From: Echinarachnius parma
Taxonomy: Eukaryota > Echinodermata > Echinoidea > Clypeasteroida > Echinarachniidae
Direction of reading: 5' to 3'
DNA length: 64,000 bases
Assembly (NCBI GenBank): GCA_037951105.1
Contig: JBAMJV010003946.1
Span: 1 to 64,000, forward strand
Part shown: in pieces, positions 38,118 to 48,284 of the stretch
Layout: every line of letters starts with the position of its first letter
Numbering within the stretch: position 1 is the first letter of the stretch
The notes under the pieces: model-generated
What the model saw: the letters and a program-made list of their open reading frames with translations, nothing else
Databases searched by the model: none
What the model was told of the DNA's origin: nothing
Position numbers and translations under genes: made by a program

Positions 38118-38261
38118 TCATGTATCCTGAGTCTGTTGTCCATCAGTGAGTTGCTGGATCTGATTCTCTAGCTGGGTAGCCTCTTGGCTCCACTGCCAGT
38201 TCCTCAGCTGTGCCTCCTTTACCTGACACTTGAGTCTCGTCAACTGGGCCTGGTTCCGCTT
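38118..38261 (-). CDS. CCDC122: CCDC122 exon 8 (stop codon)
   Basis: 48 codons including TGA (38118-38120). It carries TRLKCQVKEAQLRNWQW, the best conserved block of the family, and ends QTQDT. Acceptor CTTTTCTAG. MITE family C starts 17 bp downstream. Confidence 0.87.
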   Translation of the reverse strand, partial: KRNQAQLTRLKCQVKEAQLRNWQWSQEATQLENQIQQLTDGQQTQDT

Positions 38262-41200
38262 CTAGAAAAGAGTGGACATTTTGTAGATTTTGTAGCCATT
38301 CATTTAAGAATTTATAATAATACATCATAATAATGGTTAATTGATATATCGCTATTCACGCTAGTTTCCAAGTAACTGCTCATTTATAGTTTTCTGAGGG
38401 GCTAAGATATCTCGGGCATGGAAATGTTTTGACAAATTCTAACAATATGTACAGTCAGATAACAATCACATTTTTAGACATTTAATTTCCCCATCTCATG
38501 ATAGTCGTGTGCTTAAATTTGGTGCATGTATAGTCAAGGTGTGAAATATATACCACTCAATCCTAATACAATCAATGATCCTGTTTAGATTTACCTGTAA
38601 CACTTCTATGTCCTGTCTGATGCTTGCCTGTATAGACTCTTCTTTTGATACCTTAATATAAAATCAAACAAATGGACAGACAAGAGATTCATATGAATTG
38701 GTAGAGGATTAATCATGAATAAAATAGTTATACAAATGTAAACCCTCTTTTGCCTATAGGCGATAGCAATAATCATTATAAAAAACCACTTTTGTCCATG
38801 AATGAAGGAGTTACACAATACACACTGGTATCAAAATTAAACAAGCCAACATACTTCCTGTTCAAGCTGGTTGTAGCCCTCCTGTAGTTCTGCTCTCTCA
38901 ATCTGAAGTTGATGGATGTCCATCTCTAGCGTAACCTTGGCAACAAGTTCTCCACTGTCCTCATCAACCACCATCTCCTCCTTCAGTTGATCTCCTTTTG
39001 GAAAGGATGAATTAAATGATGATGCAGAACAGTTTTAAGCTTTTGAAGGTTACCTACAAATTACTCTTTACAAATAGATGGCACTCCTGAGCTAACAAAT
39101 CTGATCAAGGCCGAACTCAGCAATAAATCTGGACCCCTCATTGCCCAGACCCCCACCCCCCCCCCCCTCCTTCTTTAAATCATACCTTTGTTACCAATGC
39201 CAGCTTTAGACAGTTGTAAGGCATGAAAGAAGACATGCAGATCAAGCTTCCTTTTTTCAAATTGCTATTGTGTATCTAAGACTAAGATGCAATATTTCCA
39301 AACTCCTGCAAGATTCTTACCATTTGAATAAACTGTTTCTTTGAAAAGAAATAATTATCAATCTGCACATAACTAGATTAATGGCCAACTTACTCTTTTC
39401 TTCCTATAAGGGATCTTGTAACAAATAAACTAGTTTCCTTTAACCCAACATTTTATGGAAAGTTATTTGGACTGTTATTTTTTGTGTGTGTGTGTGATAC
39501 AAATTTATACCAAAGGAATCTGTCAACCATCACTTTTTAGTGCATCATTGTATACTCTTTGTAATCCTGTGAACATAAAGGGCAATTCCACGCCAAAGTG
39601 GACATAAAGTGGAAACATCAAATGAGGATTATTTCTGATCTTGTTTATTTTTTCTGGATTGTTTGTTCATAAATCATGATCACATAATGATATCTTTCAG
39701 TTTACATGATAAAAAAAAATATTAGGCGTCTCCTGATAGGAGAAACAGACACCATACATGAAACTACACACATGGGACTACACAGTGCCTATTTCTAGAT
39801 TTTCTTCATTTTGTGCAATCCTTTCTAGTATTTTTCTGTTTTAAGGTACCAAATTGGATGATTAAATATCACAATATGTGTTCAGATGAAAATTTCAGTC
39901 TTTTGAGCGCCCTAAAGTATATTTTTAATGAATCAAAAACTCTGTCCTTCCGTTACTGTCCTTCCGTTACCGAACAGTGAAGCAATTAACTTCTTGTAAA
40001 TAATATACCAATAGACATATTTTTTTCAAATAAGTGTTGTAATACTCTGTGAACATTAGGGAATGGACTATGAGCCAATATAACATGATAGTCCTCTTAA
40101 CTTCACAGAGATTGGATCATAACTAAACAACTTGAAAATCCATGTCCATTTTGGCGTCCTTCCGTTACCGGCCTCATTAGTGTCGATATCTAATTAACGT
40201 AATGTAAACAAAATAATTTAGAAATAGGAAATCAAAGGTGTCCCACCAAGAGTCTCAGAAATGTAGTTTACAATGATGAATCATAAGCAGGATCCTGACA
40301 TTATTTCATTACGTTTCACTAAGTTAGCCGTGATGTCCACCACGGTGGAAATCAACTCAACTATTTTAATAGCTTTCGTCAACATTCCATGCCCTGTTAA
40401 CTGCCCCCGAGACCTAGTGGTATTATAGATATAATCTCCTCCGGTTACACGCAGTAAACCGATAAGAACGGTGTAAACGGTGATACAATTCTACTAGAGG
40501 CACGAATCTCTCAACCTCTCCTCAGGCCTGAGAAGCGGTTATTTTCTAACTTGGGTGAAACGTAATGGATTCAATTTTGAAAATTGCGTCTGAATGTCCT
40601 TCCGTTACCGTGGAATTACCCTAAAGTATAACTTGTACAGTGGAACCTCTTTATAACAAGCACTGTTATAAGGAGGTAATTTCGCAGGTCCCGGTCCTAT
40701 GTATTTTATTATTTTTAAGCCCAGCTTATACAACGAGAAATCTGATATAATGAGGTAAATACAAAAGTACCAAGGTGCTTGTACAATGAGGTTTCACTGT
40801 ATTAATATGGATCAAAATTACACATCAGAGGAAAAGAAGACTTACTCATCCTTTCTAAATCCCTGATGCTTTCTGCCTGCTTCTCAAGGGCCATGTTCTC
40901 TGTGTGCTCTGCTTCCATTCCTTGCACCAACTGTTCGTGTTTCTGGATCTTCCTTCTGTACTCCTGGAAAAGTCTTACAGAGAAAACAGTTTGCATTTAA
41001 TTTACTAGCAAATATTAATACTTACACAAGTTTGAGGTTATTTGAACTTATTGAACTGTATGCTTCATGACATTTTCTTAAATGATGCGTGATGTTTGCT
41101 CTGGTGACAAACACAAACAAAACAAGTGTTATCATGTCATTAGATGGAACATGTTTTTCCTTTTCTTTCATTCACTGTTTGATTGGGTATTTGTATTTTA

Positions 41201-44023
41201 AAAAGCTACAGCTGAGAAACTTTAAATGATTTCTTAGCACCAAGCATAAATATTATTAGTCTGTACTCTCCATATTTGTATTAAAAATAAAACAAATATC
41301 ATTTATAGCTATATCCTGGAATAGCATAATTGCGACATATTGAAGAGCGGTGGGACTAACAAGGACCCGATTACTGCCCATGAGCTTATTGTTTCAATCC
41401 AGAGAATGCAATTTAAAACAATTATGAAATGTATTACCTAATTGAGTTTCACAAATGCATTCACAAGTTTCAAATTCATTACAGAACCCAATATTCTATT
41501 TTGGTAATGAACAACACTCACAGTGAGGGAAAATATGAAATTGTTGAAATACCTTTCTTCCTTTTCCATTTCCTGCTGCACTGTCTGTAGTTGGAATTTT
41601 AGGGAAGCGTTGGTCAAGACTTCCTCATTGATGGCTGAAGGAAACAGAGGGAAAGCAATGTGTTATACAATATTAAAGGGATAGTTGAGTTTTGGTATAG
41701 AGGGCGCTACACAAAATAATTTTTTGCGAGATAATGAAAAACTGAGTGTAAAATTTGAAAGAGCATACAATTTTAATGACAGAATAAACTTTATTTGATC
41801 AAAATCGGTTCAGAAATGGCTGAAATATATATGGTCATGCGTCGTGAGGTCGCCTCCTTTTGCGTTACATGCCATTTTGGGCTTCTGCGGGACAATGTTA
41901 CAGTTGAGAGCAAATATTTTCTGAGGAAGACCCCCTACCCTATCAAAACTATACATTTTCTGAAAGGAAATCTTCCAAGGAACCCAAATATGCACTCAGA
42001 ATTAACACTGGGTATACAGTTAATTATTCATATTAACCAAAACATGAAATTTTGTTTACAGTTTTATAGGTCAACAATTTCCTGATAACTTTTTCTAAAG
42101 TAGCTCTAGACAAGAAATTATAATGTTTTCTTGCAGAGCAGACTTAGACCTTTACAGCAATATAATATTGTATGGGGTAAATTATTATTTTGCAAGAGAT
42201 TTTTTCATTCATACTTCATTATTTTTTTAATTTTAATAATCATTAATTTTCACTAAGTAGGAGTCACTAGATGAATGGAATATAGAGTAAAGCCTAAATA
42301 TGATGAGCCATAATACAGTTTGATAAGTAAGCTTTAATTTGATACCAAATTTGTTTTCTGAAACCTGTTATTTTTAAAGACATCAACGTTTTTATGAAGA
42401 ATTCACCAAATGTATCGGTCAAGATTGTGCCCCCATTACGTTTCACCCAAGTTAGAAAATAACCGCTTCTCAGGCCTGAGGAGAGGTTGAGAGATTCGTG
42501 CCTCTAGTAGAATTTTATCACCGTTTACACCGTTCTTATCGGTTTACTGCGTGTAACCGGAGGAGATTATCTCTATAATACCACTAGGTCTCTGGGGGGC
42601 AGTTAACAGGGCATGGAATGTTGACGAAAGCTATTAAAATGGTTGAGTTGATTTCCACCGTGGTGGAGATCACGGCTAACTTAGTGAAACGTAATGCCAT
42701 TGAGTCTGTACAGGAAACCCCCAATTTTCTTTGTTTGTGTTGATTTGATAAAAATTTGATTTGGCAAAGACACTTTTCAATCATTTGACATTGAAGTTCA
42801 ATGTTTTAGCTTTCATTTGATACCAACATTGTTGCTATACATCCAGTTTTCACAAAGTTATTGACGTTTTAGGAAAAATTGCACTTTGAGAGGCATTTCC
42901 CCATAGACTTTGTACACGGGCGCCGCTTCCTGTGCCACCCTCTTGCTCCAACCTTCAAATAGCTGTATCTCCATTTTGGAAAGAGGTATACCTTTGAAAC
43001 TTTGCATACAGATAGCATTCTGGTAGTTCTTTAAAATGATACCAAATTTGTTAGGAAAGGTTTTGTAGTTTTGAAACAAATTAGGAAAATGTTTGCAAAA
43101 AATCCCAAAATGTAACGGTGCCACCCTATTTGGGAGGCGAGTTCATGACACATAACCATATCCATACACATAATCATTTGTAATAATTGTGGGGCCCCAC
43201 AATTATTCGACAATTTTGAACCAGCCGTTAATTTTTTTTTTTGTAATGCTTCCTCTTTGCAAAAATTTACAAGAGGTTTTTAAATAGTTGTTGATTTTCT
43301 CTCTATCTAATCACTATTTCAACAAAACATATCACATGCACAATATTTAGTTTGTAGAGAGCGCATTCTTGAGTTTTAACAGCTCTTTTTGAATGATAAC
43401 AGGCTTTTTACTTAGTCATTTGTAATTTTTCATTCCTTTCGAGCATGGTGGAGTTATGACTATTAATTTGTAATTTAATTGGGCCGGTTTCAGTTACTAA
43501 AATTCAATTTGACCAGAACTGTACTCTCTTTACCAAAACTCAACTATCCCTTTAAGGAGAGAAAACATAACCTCTGGTGACAACTGATGACAGTTTATTC
43601 CAACAGGTGATTTTACTTTTAGGTCAGAGATAGTTTTAAGTTTATAGGATCATAGCAAAGGTTATAGTTAAGGTTAGAATGTAACATTTGCAACTTTATA
43701 TAATGACTAAGATCCTATGTTGTCTCCACAATGCACATCGATCCACATGACCCAAATTCATAGGCGTACCCAGGGGGGTTCAAACCCCCCCACCCCCCCC
43801 CCCCCCCCTTCACCCAAAAATGGCTGTTTTGGGGGGTTTGAACCCCCCTTTTTAAAAATTTAGCCGGTTTCGAGACTACTTTTAAGCGGTCTTGACCGTC
43901 TGAAACCTGATCTCGACCGCCTAAAACATGATCTCGGCCCCAAATTTGTTTGAAAATTTCCGGTCTTGGGCTCTAAAACTTATAAAGTACTTGGTCTCGG
44001 CTTCAAATTTTTTTTTTACGGAC

Positions 44024-44057
<34 letters not shown>

Positions 44058-45464
44058 ACTGAGAGGAGTTTTCAACTTTGAAGGTACCTGGTCTCGGTCT
44101 CGAAAATGTTGAAAGTACTTGGTCTCGACTTCAAAACAAATTTACGAATACCCCCCCCCCCCCCCCCCACTGAGAGGGGTTCTCAACTTTGAAGGTACTT
44201 GGTCTCGGTCTCGAAAATTTTGAAGGTACTTGGTCTCGGCTTTAAAATTTTTACAAAATAACCCCCCCCCCTTAAAAAAATCCTGGGTACGCCGTTGCCC
44301 AAATTAGACAGGTTAATAGATTTTTTTTTAAGAAGGAAAAAGGAGTTACAACCCTGTCATGACATTCCTAAAGTAACCAAGTAATATCATTTATTATTAT
44401 AAAAGTACAAATCAATCGTGGCCATAATCCTGGATGAGGTATCATTTGTTTTTGAGATAGGTTGAGGCTCTTTTGATAATGTTAGTGACATTATTAATGA
44501 CTCTATACATACCTTCTTGTAGTCCAATGCATTGGTTCTTCTTCTTGGTTGTATCTTCCTGATAGAGACAGATCTTCTTCAGACAAGTTCCAAGCTCTTT
44601 CTTCAGAGCCTCTTCTCTATCCTTCTCTGTTTGGAATTAACATTTAAAAGGTAGAGCTCTTTAGTTAGTGAATGTTAACATTAATTAGAATGTACATTAC
44701 AAACATAACCTATCTCTACATTATAGCCCAATAACTAGAGCTGCAAATGATAATTTAGTAAAAACAATTACATTTCTATGCTAATCTCACATGTTTTCAC
44801 CAAAAATATATTTGTTATTTCTTAGAAGAAAAAAAAACCCTTTAATTAATATAAAAAGCACTGTAATATCTCAATTTTTAATGATACTTTCATTTGTCAT
44901 GCTCACCTTTATGAAGTTTCTCCTTCAGCGGATAATGGAAGCATCAACAAGAAAAGAAATAAAGAATTGATTGTGAATCACATTACTAACATGTCAGAAT
45001 AGCGTTGTGACAAAACATTTTAGATCTGGTTTCTTTTAACATTTCACATCACTGAATGTTTACAGATTATTGTATCGTCTTAGAAAAACTTGAATGATAT
45101 CACAATTTCCATCTGGTACTTTTCATTGTTTAATAGGATGGCCTAAAGGCTAAACAAAACTGAATTGCATACTTCTTACAATACTGGGACAAAATTGCAA
45201 ATACCCAGAGGCATAAAATAAAAAAATTTTTTGGTTAACAGAATAACATTCTGATTTGGGGGTATTATGTAAATATAATAGAGTGTAGATATATCTAGTG
45301 TCTACCTGTAACTGAGCAAGGATCTTTTGGTGAAATTCAATCTCACAACTCTGTTGTTTCTGGGCCTGGGAGACACTCTCTACTACCCCAGGGAGACTGT
45401 CCAGCTGGAACTGTCCTTGGGTTGGCCCAGCTACAGGCGCAGCAGGATCTAATGAAAGGTCCAT
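38118..45464 (-). CDS. CCDC122: CCDC122 homologue, coiled-coil protein, 8-exon gene model
   Basis: Exons in coding order: 45306-45464, 44907-44922, 44513-44626, 41553-41634, 40846-40973, 38855-38994, 38595-38651, 38118-38261. They sum to 840 nt, 279 residues plus stop, with consistent phases. The human family member is of similar length (about 273 aa, from memory). Nearly the whole chain is heptad-rich, Glu/Lys/Gln-rich coiled coil. Two segments match my memory of CCDC122: an N-terminal stretch with SQAQKQQSCEIE and a C-terminal RLKCQV..LRNWQW block. The molecular function of the family is not established. The gene is convergent with the reeler gene. The 5' UTR is unresolved. Confidence 0.82.
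38595..38651 (-). CDS. CCDC122: CCDC122 exon 7
   Basis: 57 nt, phase 0-0, 19 codons: VSKEESIQASIRQDIEVLQ. Acceptor TATATTAAG, donor CAG|GTAAAT. Confidence 0.82.
38855..38994 (-). CDS. CCDC122: CCDC122 exon 6
   Basis: 140 nt. DQLKEEMVVDEDSGELVAKV through EGYNQLEQE; acceptor CCAAAAG, donor GAA|GTATGT. A short acidic break (VVDEDSG) interrupts the heptads. Confidence 0.85.
39580..40621. mobile_element. DNA transposon family E, copy 1 (internally deleted)
   Basis: Ends GGGCAATTCCACG and CGTGGAATTACCC with a 4-bp direct repeat TAAA on each side. It carries four copies of GTCCTTCCGTTAC (inverse of GTAACGGAAGGAC) and hosts a nested family B MITE at 40307-40567. Both ends match those of the 2.6-kb relative at 59681-62270 on the opposite strand. 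No transposase frame. In intron 5 of CCDC122. Confidence 0.75.
40307..40567. mobile_element. MITE family B, copy 1 (nested)
   Basis: 261 bp with ends CATTACGTTTCAC and GTGAAACGTAATG. The interior includes ACGCAGTAAACCGATAAGAA and CTCAGGCCTGAG. Inserted inside family E copy 1. Confidence 0.85.
40636..40801. mobile_element. Mariner-like MITE, second copy
   Basis: TACAGTGGAACCTCTTTATAA to GAGGTTTCACTGTA with TA at both edges, 166 bp. Lies between family E copy 1 and CCDC122 exon 5. Confidence 0.75.
40846..40973 (-). CDS. CCDC122: CCDC122 exon 5
   Basis: 128 nt. Phase requires the acceptor CTCTGTAAG rather than the nearby TTTCCAG, giving LFQEYRRKIQKHEQLVQGME onward. Donor ATGA|GTAAGT. A mariner-like MITE ends 44 bp beyond the donor. 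Confidence 0.83.
41553..41634 (-). CDS. CCDC122: CCDC122 exon 4
   Basis: 82 nt, phase 1 in and phase 2 out. It reads AINEEVLTNASLKFQLQTVQ through EMEKEE. The intron before it (41635-44512) holds a three-level transposon nest and a C-tract tandem repeat. Confidence 0.83.
41833..43157. mobile_element. Unclassified DNA element (family N) inside family A copy 5
   Basis: Inverted ends of about 50 bp: GGTCATGCGTCGTGAGGTCG at the left matches the inverse of the right end GGCGAGTTCATGACACATAACC, including a shared TTACAT..ATTTTGGG stretch. ATAT flanks both sides, a likely 4-bp target duplication, supported by the uninterrupted family A copy at about 13405. It hosts MITE B at 42434-42696. Confidence 0.75.
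42434..42696. mobile_element. MITE family B, copy 2 (inverted, nested)
   Basis: 263 bp, CATTACGTTTCAC to GTGAAACGTAATG, opposite orientation to copy 1 and very similar in sequence. It is the innermost layer of a three-level nest. Confidence 0.85.
43760..44290. repeat. C-tract tandem repeat with GGTCTCGG units
   Basis: Units of about 115 bp with CACTGAGAGG, TCAACTTTGAAGGTAC, TTGGTCTCGGTCTCGAAAA and a long C run (44025-44057, 33 C; 44151-44168, 18 C; a shorter third). It is bounded by GGCGTACCCAGGGGGGTT at the left and CCTGGGTACGCCGTTG at the right. A related fragment is at 48712-48812. In intron 3 of CCDC122. Confidence 0.75.
44513..44626 (-). CDS. CCDC122: CCDC122 exon 3
   Basis: 114 nt, phase 1 to 1. 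It encodes EKDREEALKKELGTCLKKIC and continues to GLQE, a continuous charged helix. Acceptor CCAAACAG, donor G|GTATGT. Confidence 0.85.
44907..44922 (-). CDS. CCDC122: CCDC122 exon 2, 16-nt microexon
   Basis: GAGAAACTTCATAAAG between CCGCTGAAG and GTGAGC, reading EKLHK. It is needed to move phase 0 to phase 1 between its neighbours, and it fits the family (QLQ-EKLHK against a D-E-L-H-x stretch recalled from the human protein). A shorter 13-nt version using the next AG also keeps frame. Confidence 0.65.
45306..45464 (-). CDS. CCDC122: CCDC122 exon 1 (start codon)
   Basis: 53 codons from MDLSLDPAAP to KILAQLQ, then CAG|GTAGAC. A non-helical N-terminus of about 25 residues precedes the first coiled coil. 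The ATG context is GAACATGG. Upstream on the minus strand lie short CTAG-rich repeats, so a 5' non-coding exon may exist. Confidence 0.82.
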
Positions 45465-45767
45465 GTTCTAGTCCCACTTGAGCTAGAACTAGGCCTATTG
45501 AAAAAACAAATACAAACATAAACATGCAATACTCTACAACTTAAATCATTTCAAAACTTGTTTATTATTCTGGTAGGATCTGTCTTAATATTTGTCAAAA
45601 AATACAGCCATATTTGACAACTTTTACTCAATATTTCCGGGATAGCGGTACCTTTTTAAGAAGAGCACTTACAATCGATGACAAATGTTAGCAATAATTC
45701 CACCACACAAAGTAACTAACACAGCTATAAGTACAAATACTAACAAAAAACCTAAACCTAATCTTAC

Positions 45768-46131
45768 AAGTTACAGGTGCACCTGGAGTCCTGTAAAGTG
45801 TCTAACTCCACACAAATTATTTTGAGCTTCCAAATTTTTCTTCTACCCTGTTGTTTGGCTTATGGTAAGAGAAGAATAAAAAAGGGTTAGATTTTTTTAA
45901 ATGTCCCTTTTGTATGACGATATCTATCAATCATTGATATTCGTTCAGCTCAAGAGCGTTAATGAACGGTCATAAATTTTCGCTTTTTTAACCAGGAAAG
46001 CAGTGTTCTTTCTTAATGAAACTTTCACACATCATTCGGACATATTTATTACAATGATTTTGGTATAGGATTGGAGTCTCAAATGTCATTTTAGGCAATA
46101 GGTATCTGACACTTTACACGTGCACCTTTAA
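45768..46131. mobile_element. MITE family C, copy 3 (inverted, short)
   Basis: CCTGTAAAGTGTCTAACTCC at the left and TCTGACACTTTACACGTGCAC..TTTAA at the right. About 360 bp, the short form of the family as at 50025. Upstream of CCDC122. Confidence 0.65.
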
Positions 46132-46368
46132 CTTTTAGACCTTGTTTTAAATTCAACTAGGACTAGGTCTAGACGTGGAGTACAAAACTACAATACAAAT
46201 ACTAAATAGCGCCGCAAATCCCTGATCTGCACTAGATGTGAACGTATTATTATTGTACCAAATTACATGCAATTAAGAATTATCTAGTAGTAGTAGTAAA
46301 CTAGTAGGCCTACTAATAATAGTAGCTAGTGACTAGGGTAAGCTAGCCTAGGCCTAGGCTGCCTAGGG

Positions 46369-46411
46369 GGCGCTAATGCAGTTTCTCACGAAACGAAACT
46401 GCATTAGCGCC
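46369..46411. repeat. Perfect 17-bp hairpin
   Basis: GGCGCTAATGCAGTTTC, a 9-base loop, then the exact inverse GAAACTGCATTAGCGCC. It lies in a CTAGG-rich stretch between CCDC122 and the LINE fragment. Confidence 0.85.
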
Positions 46412-46449
46412 AGCTACTAGGGCTAAGCCCAAGGCCAAGTTCTAGTTCT

Positions 46450-47412
46450 AGTTCTATGGTAATACTCATCAACGCCTGTTCAGCATCTAGATGAGGGAAA
46501 AGCATAGAGTTGTTATATATACAGCTCTATGCGGTACAGTTCCTGTAAAGGGAACTAAATTGTTTCAAGAGCCACCTTGAACTGCTCCAAAGAAGGCAGT
46601 TCGACGATGTTCTGAGGTAGCTCGTCCCAGTCCTTTAGTGTCCTGGGGAAATAGCTAAATTTGTAAGTGTCCATTGAAGAGCCTAGTCTCATATATCGTT
46701 GTTGTTGACTCCTCCTTGTAGTTCGCTCCCTCGGTTTGATGTAATCCGGTATTGGAATCGCAATGTTGTTATTTGCTATCTTGTAGAACATTGACAATCG
46801 TGCCCGTTTTCTTCTTTCTTCAAGAGTTTGGAGATTAAGTTGTTCTCGCATGGATGTTACACTGGCATCACGCTGGTAGTTTCCACAAATGAAACGAAGT
46901 GCACGTCTTTGGATCTTCTCTAGTTGGTCTATCTGGTTCTGCTTGTTGGGGTCCCATACTACCGAAGCATACTCTAGCTGGGACCGTACGAGAGAGATGT
47001 ATGCCAGTTTTTTCACTTCTGTTGGACATTGTCTTCCAAGATTTCTCCGAATGAATCCAAGGGTCCTCGAGGCCTTGTTTGTGACCGCATCTACATGAGA
47101 TTTCCAGCTTAGACGCTGCTTAGACGCTCATGTAGCTCGATACCAAGATATGCTTTGCTGGCCACACCTACCGATCATCTCCCCTCATAGTATAAGTGTG
47201 CATAATGGGATACCTCTTTCTGTGAATTCGCATTGAGTAGCATTTCTTGGCGTTGAATTGCATTTGCCACCGATCAGCCCACTCCAAAAGTCTGTCCATA
47301 TCTGATTGAAGTTTTACCGTGTCAAAAGGCAATCGTCCGCAAATAATTTGATGGTAGAATCGACCTCGTCACCAATGTCATTTATGAATATTAAGAGGAA
47401 CATCAGAGGCCA
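46450..47412 (-). mobile_element. CR1/Jockey-like LINE fragment: reverse transcriptase C-terminal part
   Basis: Minus strand. A 153-codon open frame (46555-47016, readable upstream to about 47105) has YISLVRSQLEYASVVWDP and LEKIQRRALRFI, typical of the post-catalytic region of CR1/L2/Jockey-type reverse transcriptases. Further upstream, in other frames, come KLFADDCLL (the F/Y-ADD catalytic motif) and LEWADRWQMQFNAKKC. At least two frameshifts are present; one comes from an 11-bp tandem duplication (AGCGTCTAAGC twice, near 47107-47128). 5'-truncated before the palm domain. The 3' end runs into TAGAAC repeats (46440-46455). Confidence 0.85.
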
Positions 47413-47532
47413 AGCTTAGGGCCCTAGGCCAAGCCTAGGGCCCTAGGCCTAGCAAGGCCAATGCCAATGCCAAGGCCAAGCCTATGCCTAGCCTAGGGCC
47501 CTAGCCTAGGCCTAGCAAGGCCAAGGCCAAGG
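47408..47532. repeat. CCTAGG/GGCCAAG-rich low-complexity repeat
   Basis: Repeated GGCCCTAGGC, GCCAAGG and CCTAGGCCTAG units. Similar CTAGGCCTAGG runs occur at 46300-46370, on the other side of the LINE fragment, so the LINE may have landed in a repeat now split in two. Confidence 0.7.
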
Positions 47533-47559
47533 GAGGCATTTATATTTCAACTGCTTAGG

Positions 47560-47663
47560 GTTAACGTCACGCGCGCCAGAGTGGCAGAGCGCCGGCGCGG
47601 CCCCGCTGCGCTGCCGCGCGCCGCACCAGCTAAGCTCAGCTAGCTAGCTAGCCGCGCCGAATT
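47560..47663 (+). promoter_or_regulatory. CpG-rich stretch, possible promoter
   Basis: The most GC- and CpG-dense non-repeat segment of the window (CGCGCGCCAGAG, GCGCCGGCGCGGCC, GCCGCGCGCCGC), followed by (CTAG)n. In an AT-rich genome this suggests a promoter, perhaps for a plus-strand gene at 47664 and/or for CCDC122 on the other strand. No TATA box was seen. Confidence 0.35.
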
Positions 47664-47872
47664 ATGGACTATGAATTTACTAAAGACGTTGAGCAGGTGA
47701 GGTAAAAAAATGCAAATACATGACTAGCTATTATTTTATGTTATAATTTATGACGTTCAATTAAAATGAAACGGTATTTCATACCTCAAAACAGCGGAAA
47801 GACAAGCAAAAGACGAGCAGAAGCAGAAGCAGAAAATATCCTCCCTCGTCTATATCTACGGAAGTGTCTTTG
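47664..47872 (+). CDS. Candidate first exons of an unrecognised gene
   Basis: An ATG at 47664, just after the CpG-rich stretch, reads MDYEFTKDVEQ and meets CAG|GTGAGG at 47696. A possible second exon at 47795 (acceptor CAAAACAG) continues in frame with RKDKQKTSRSRSRKYPPSSI and meets TAA at about 47875 unless spliced at TTTG|GTATAA. No homology recognised and no downstream exon found, so this may be chance. Confidence 0.25.
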
Positions 47873-47979
47873 GTATAATTATTAGTATACGTACTGCACG
47901 TACCGGTTCCCGGTACGTTTCCTTTCGATCGAATCGGGTCGTGCATGCATATCGCATTGCAGTGGCCGGCATTGGGGCC

Positions 47980-48271
47980 GGGGGGGGGGGGGGGGGGGGG
48001 GGAGGAGGGCCTTACGCCTTATGTTACTTTTGTATATTTTTAAACTATTTTTATTACTATAACTTTTTTTTTGGGGGGGGGGGGGGGGGGCACGTGCCAA
48101 ACGTGCCCCCCCCCCCCCCCCCCCCCCCCCAGGAGCAGAACAAAATTATAAAACGGCCGAGTTTTAAAATTGGGATGCAAATAGGCCCTTTTGGTGACAT
48201 TTTGACATTTTCATGCTTTCTATGTGTGCCAAATATGACAGTCATAACCATACCCGGGGGGGGGGGGGGGG
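47980..48271. repeat. Cluster of G and C tracts including a G18/C25 palindrome
   Basis: G tract 47980-48002. A G18 tract (48073-48090) then CACGT, GCCAA, ACGTG and a C25 tract (48106-48130) form a potential 23-bp stem. Another G tract is at 48256-48271. Gly- and Pro-rich frames here are artefacts. Confidence 0.85.
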
Positions 48272-48284
48272 TTGGGGTTTGAAC

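Larger units (their letters stand above)
41673..43555. mobile_element. MITE family A copy 5, split by a second element
   Basis: Starts TTAAAGGGATAGTTGAGTTT at 41673 and ends CAACTATCCCTTTAA at 43555. The family A sequence breaks off at GGCTGAAATAT (about 41832) and resumes at ATCCATACAC (43158), so 41833-43157 is an insertion. Confidence 0.8.

Noticed and set aside
47882-48282. Gly- and Pro-rich frames on both strands
   Set aside because: Produced by G and C homopolymer tracts.
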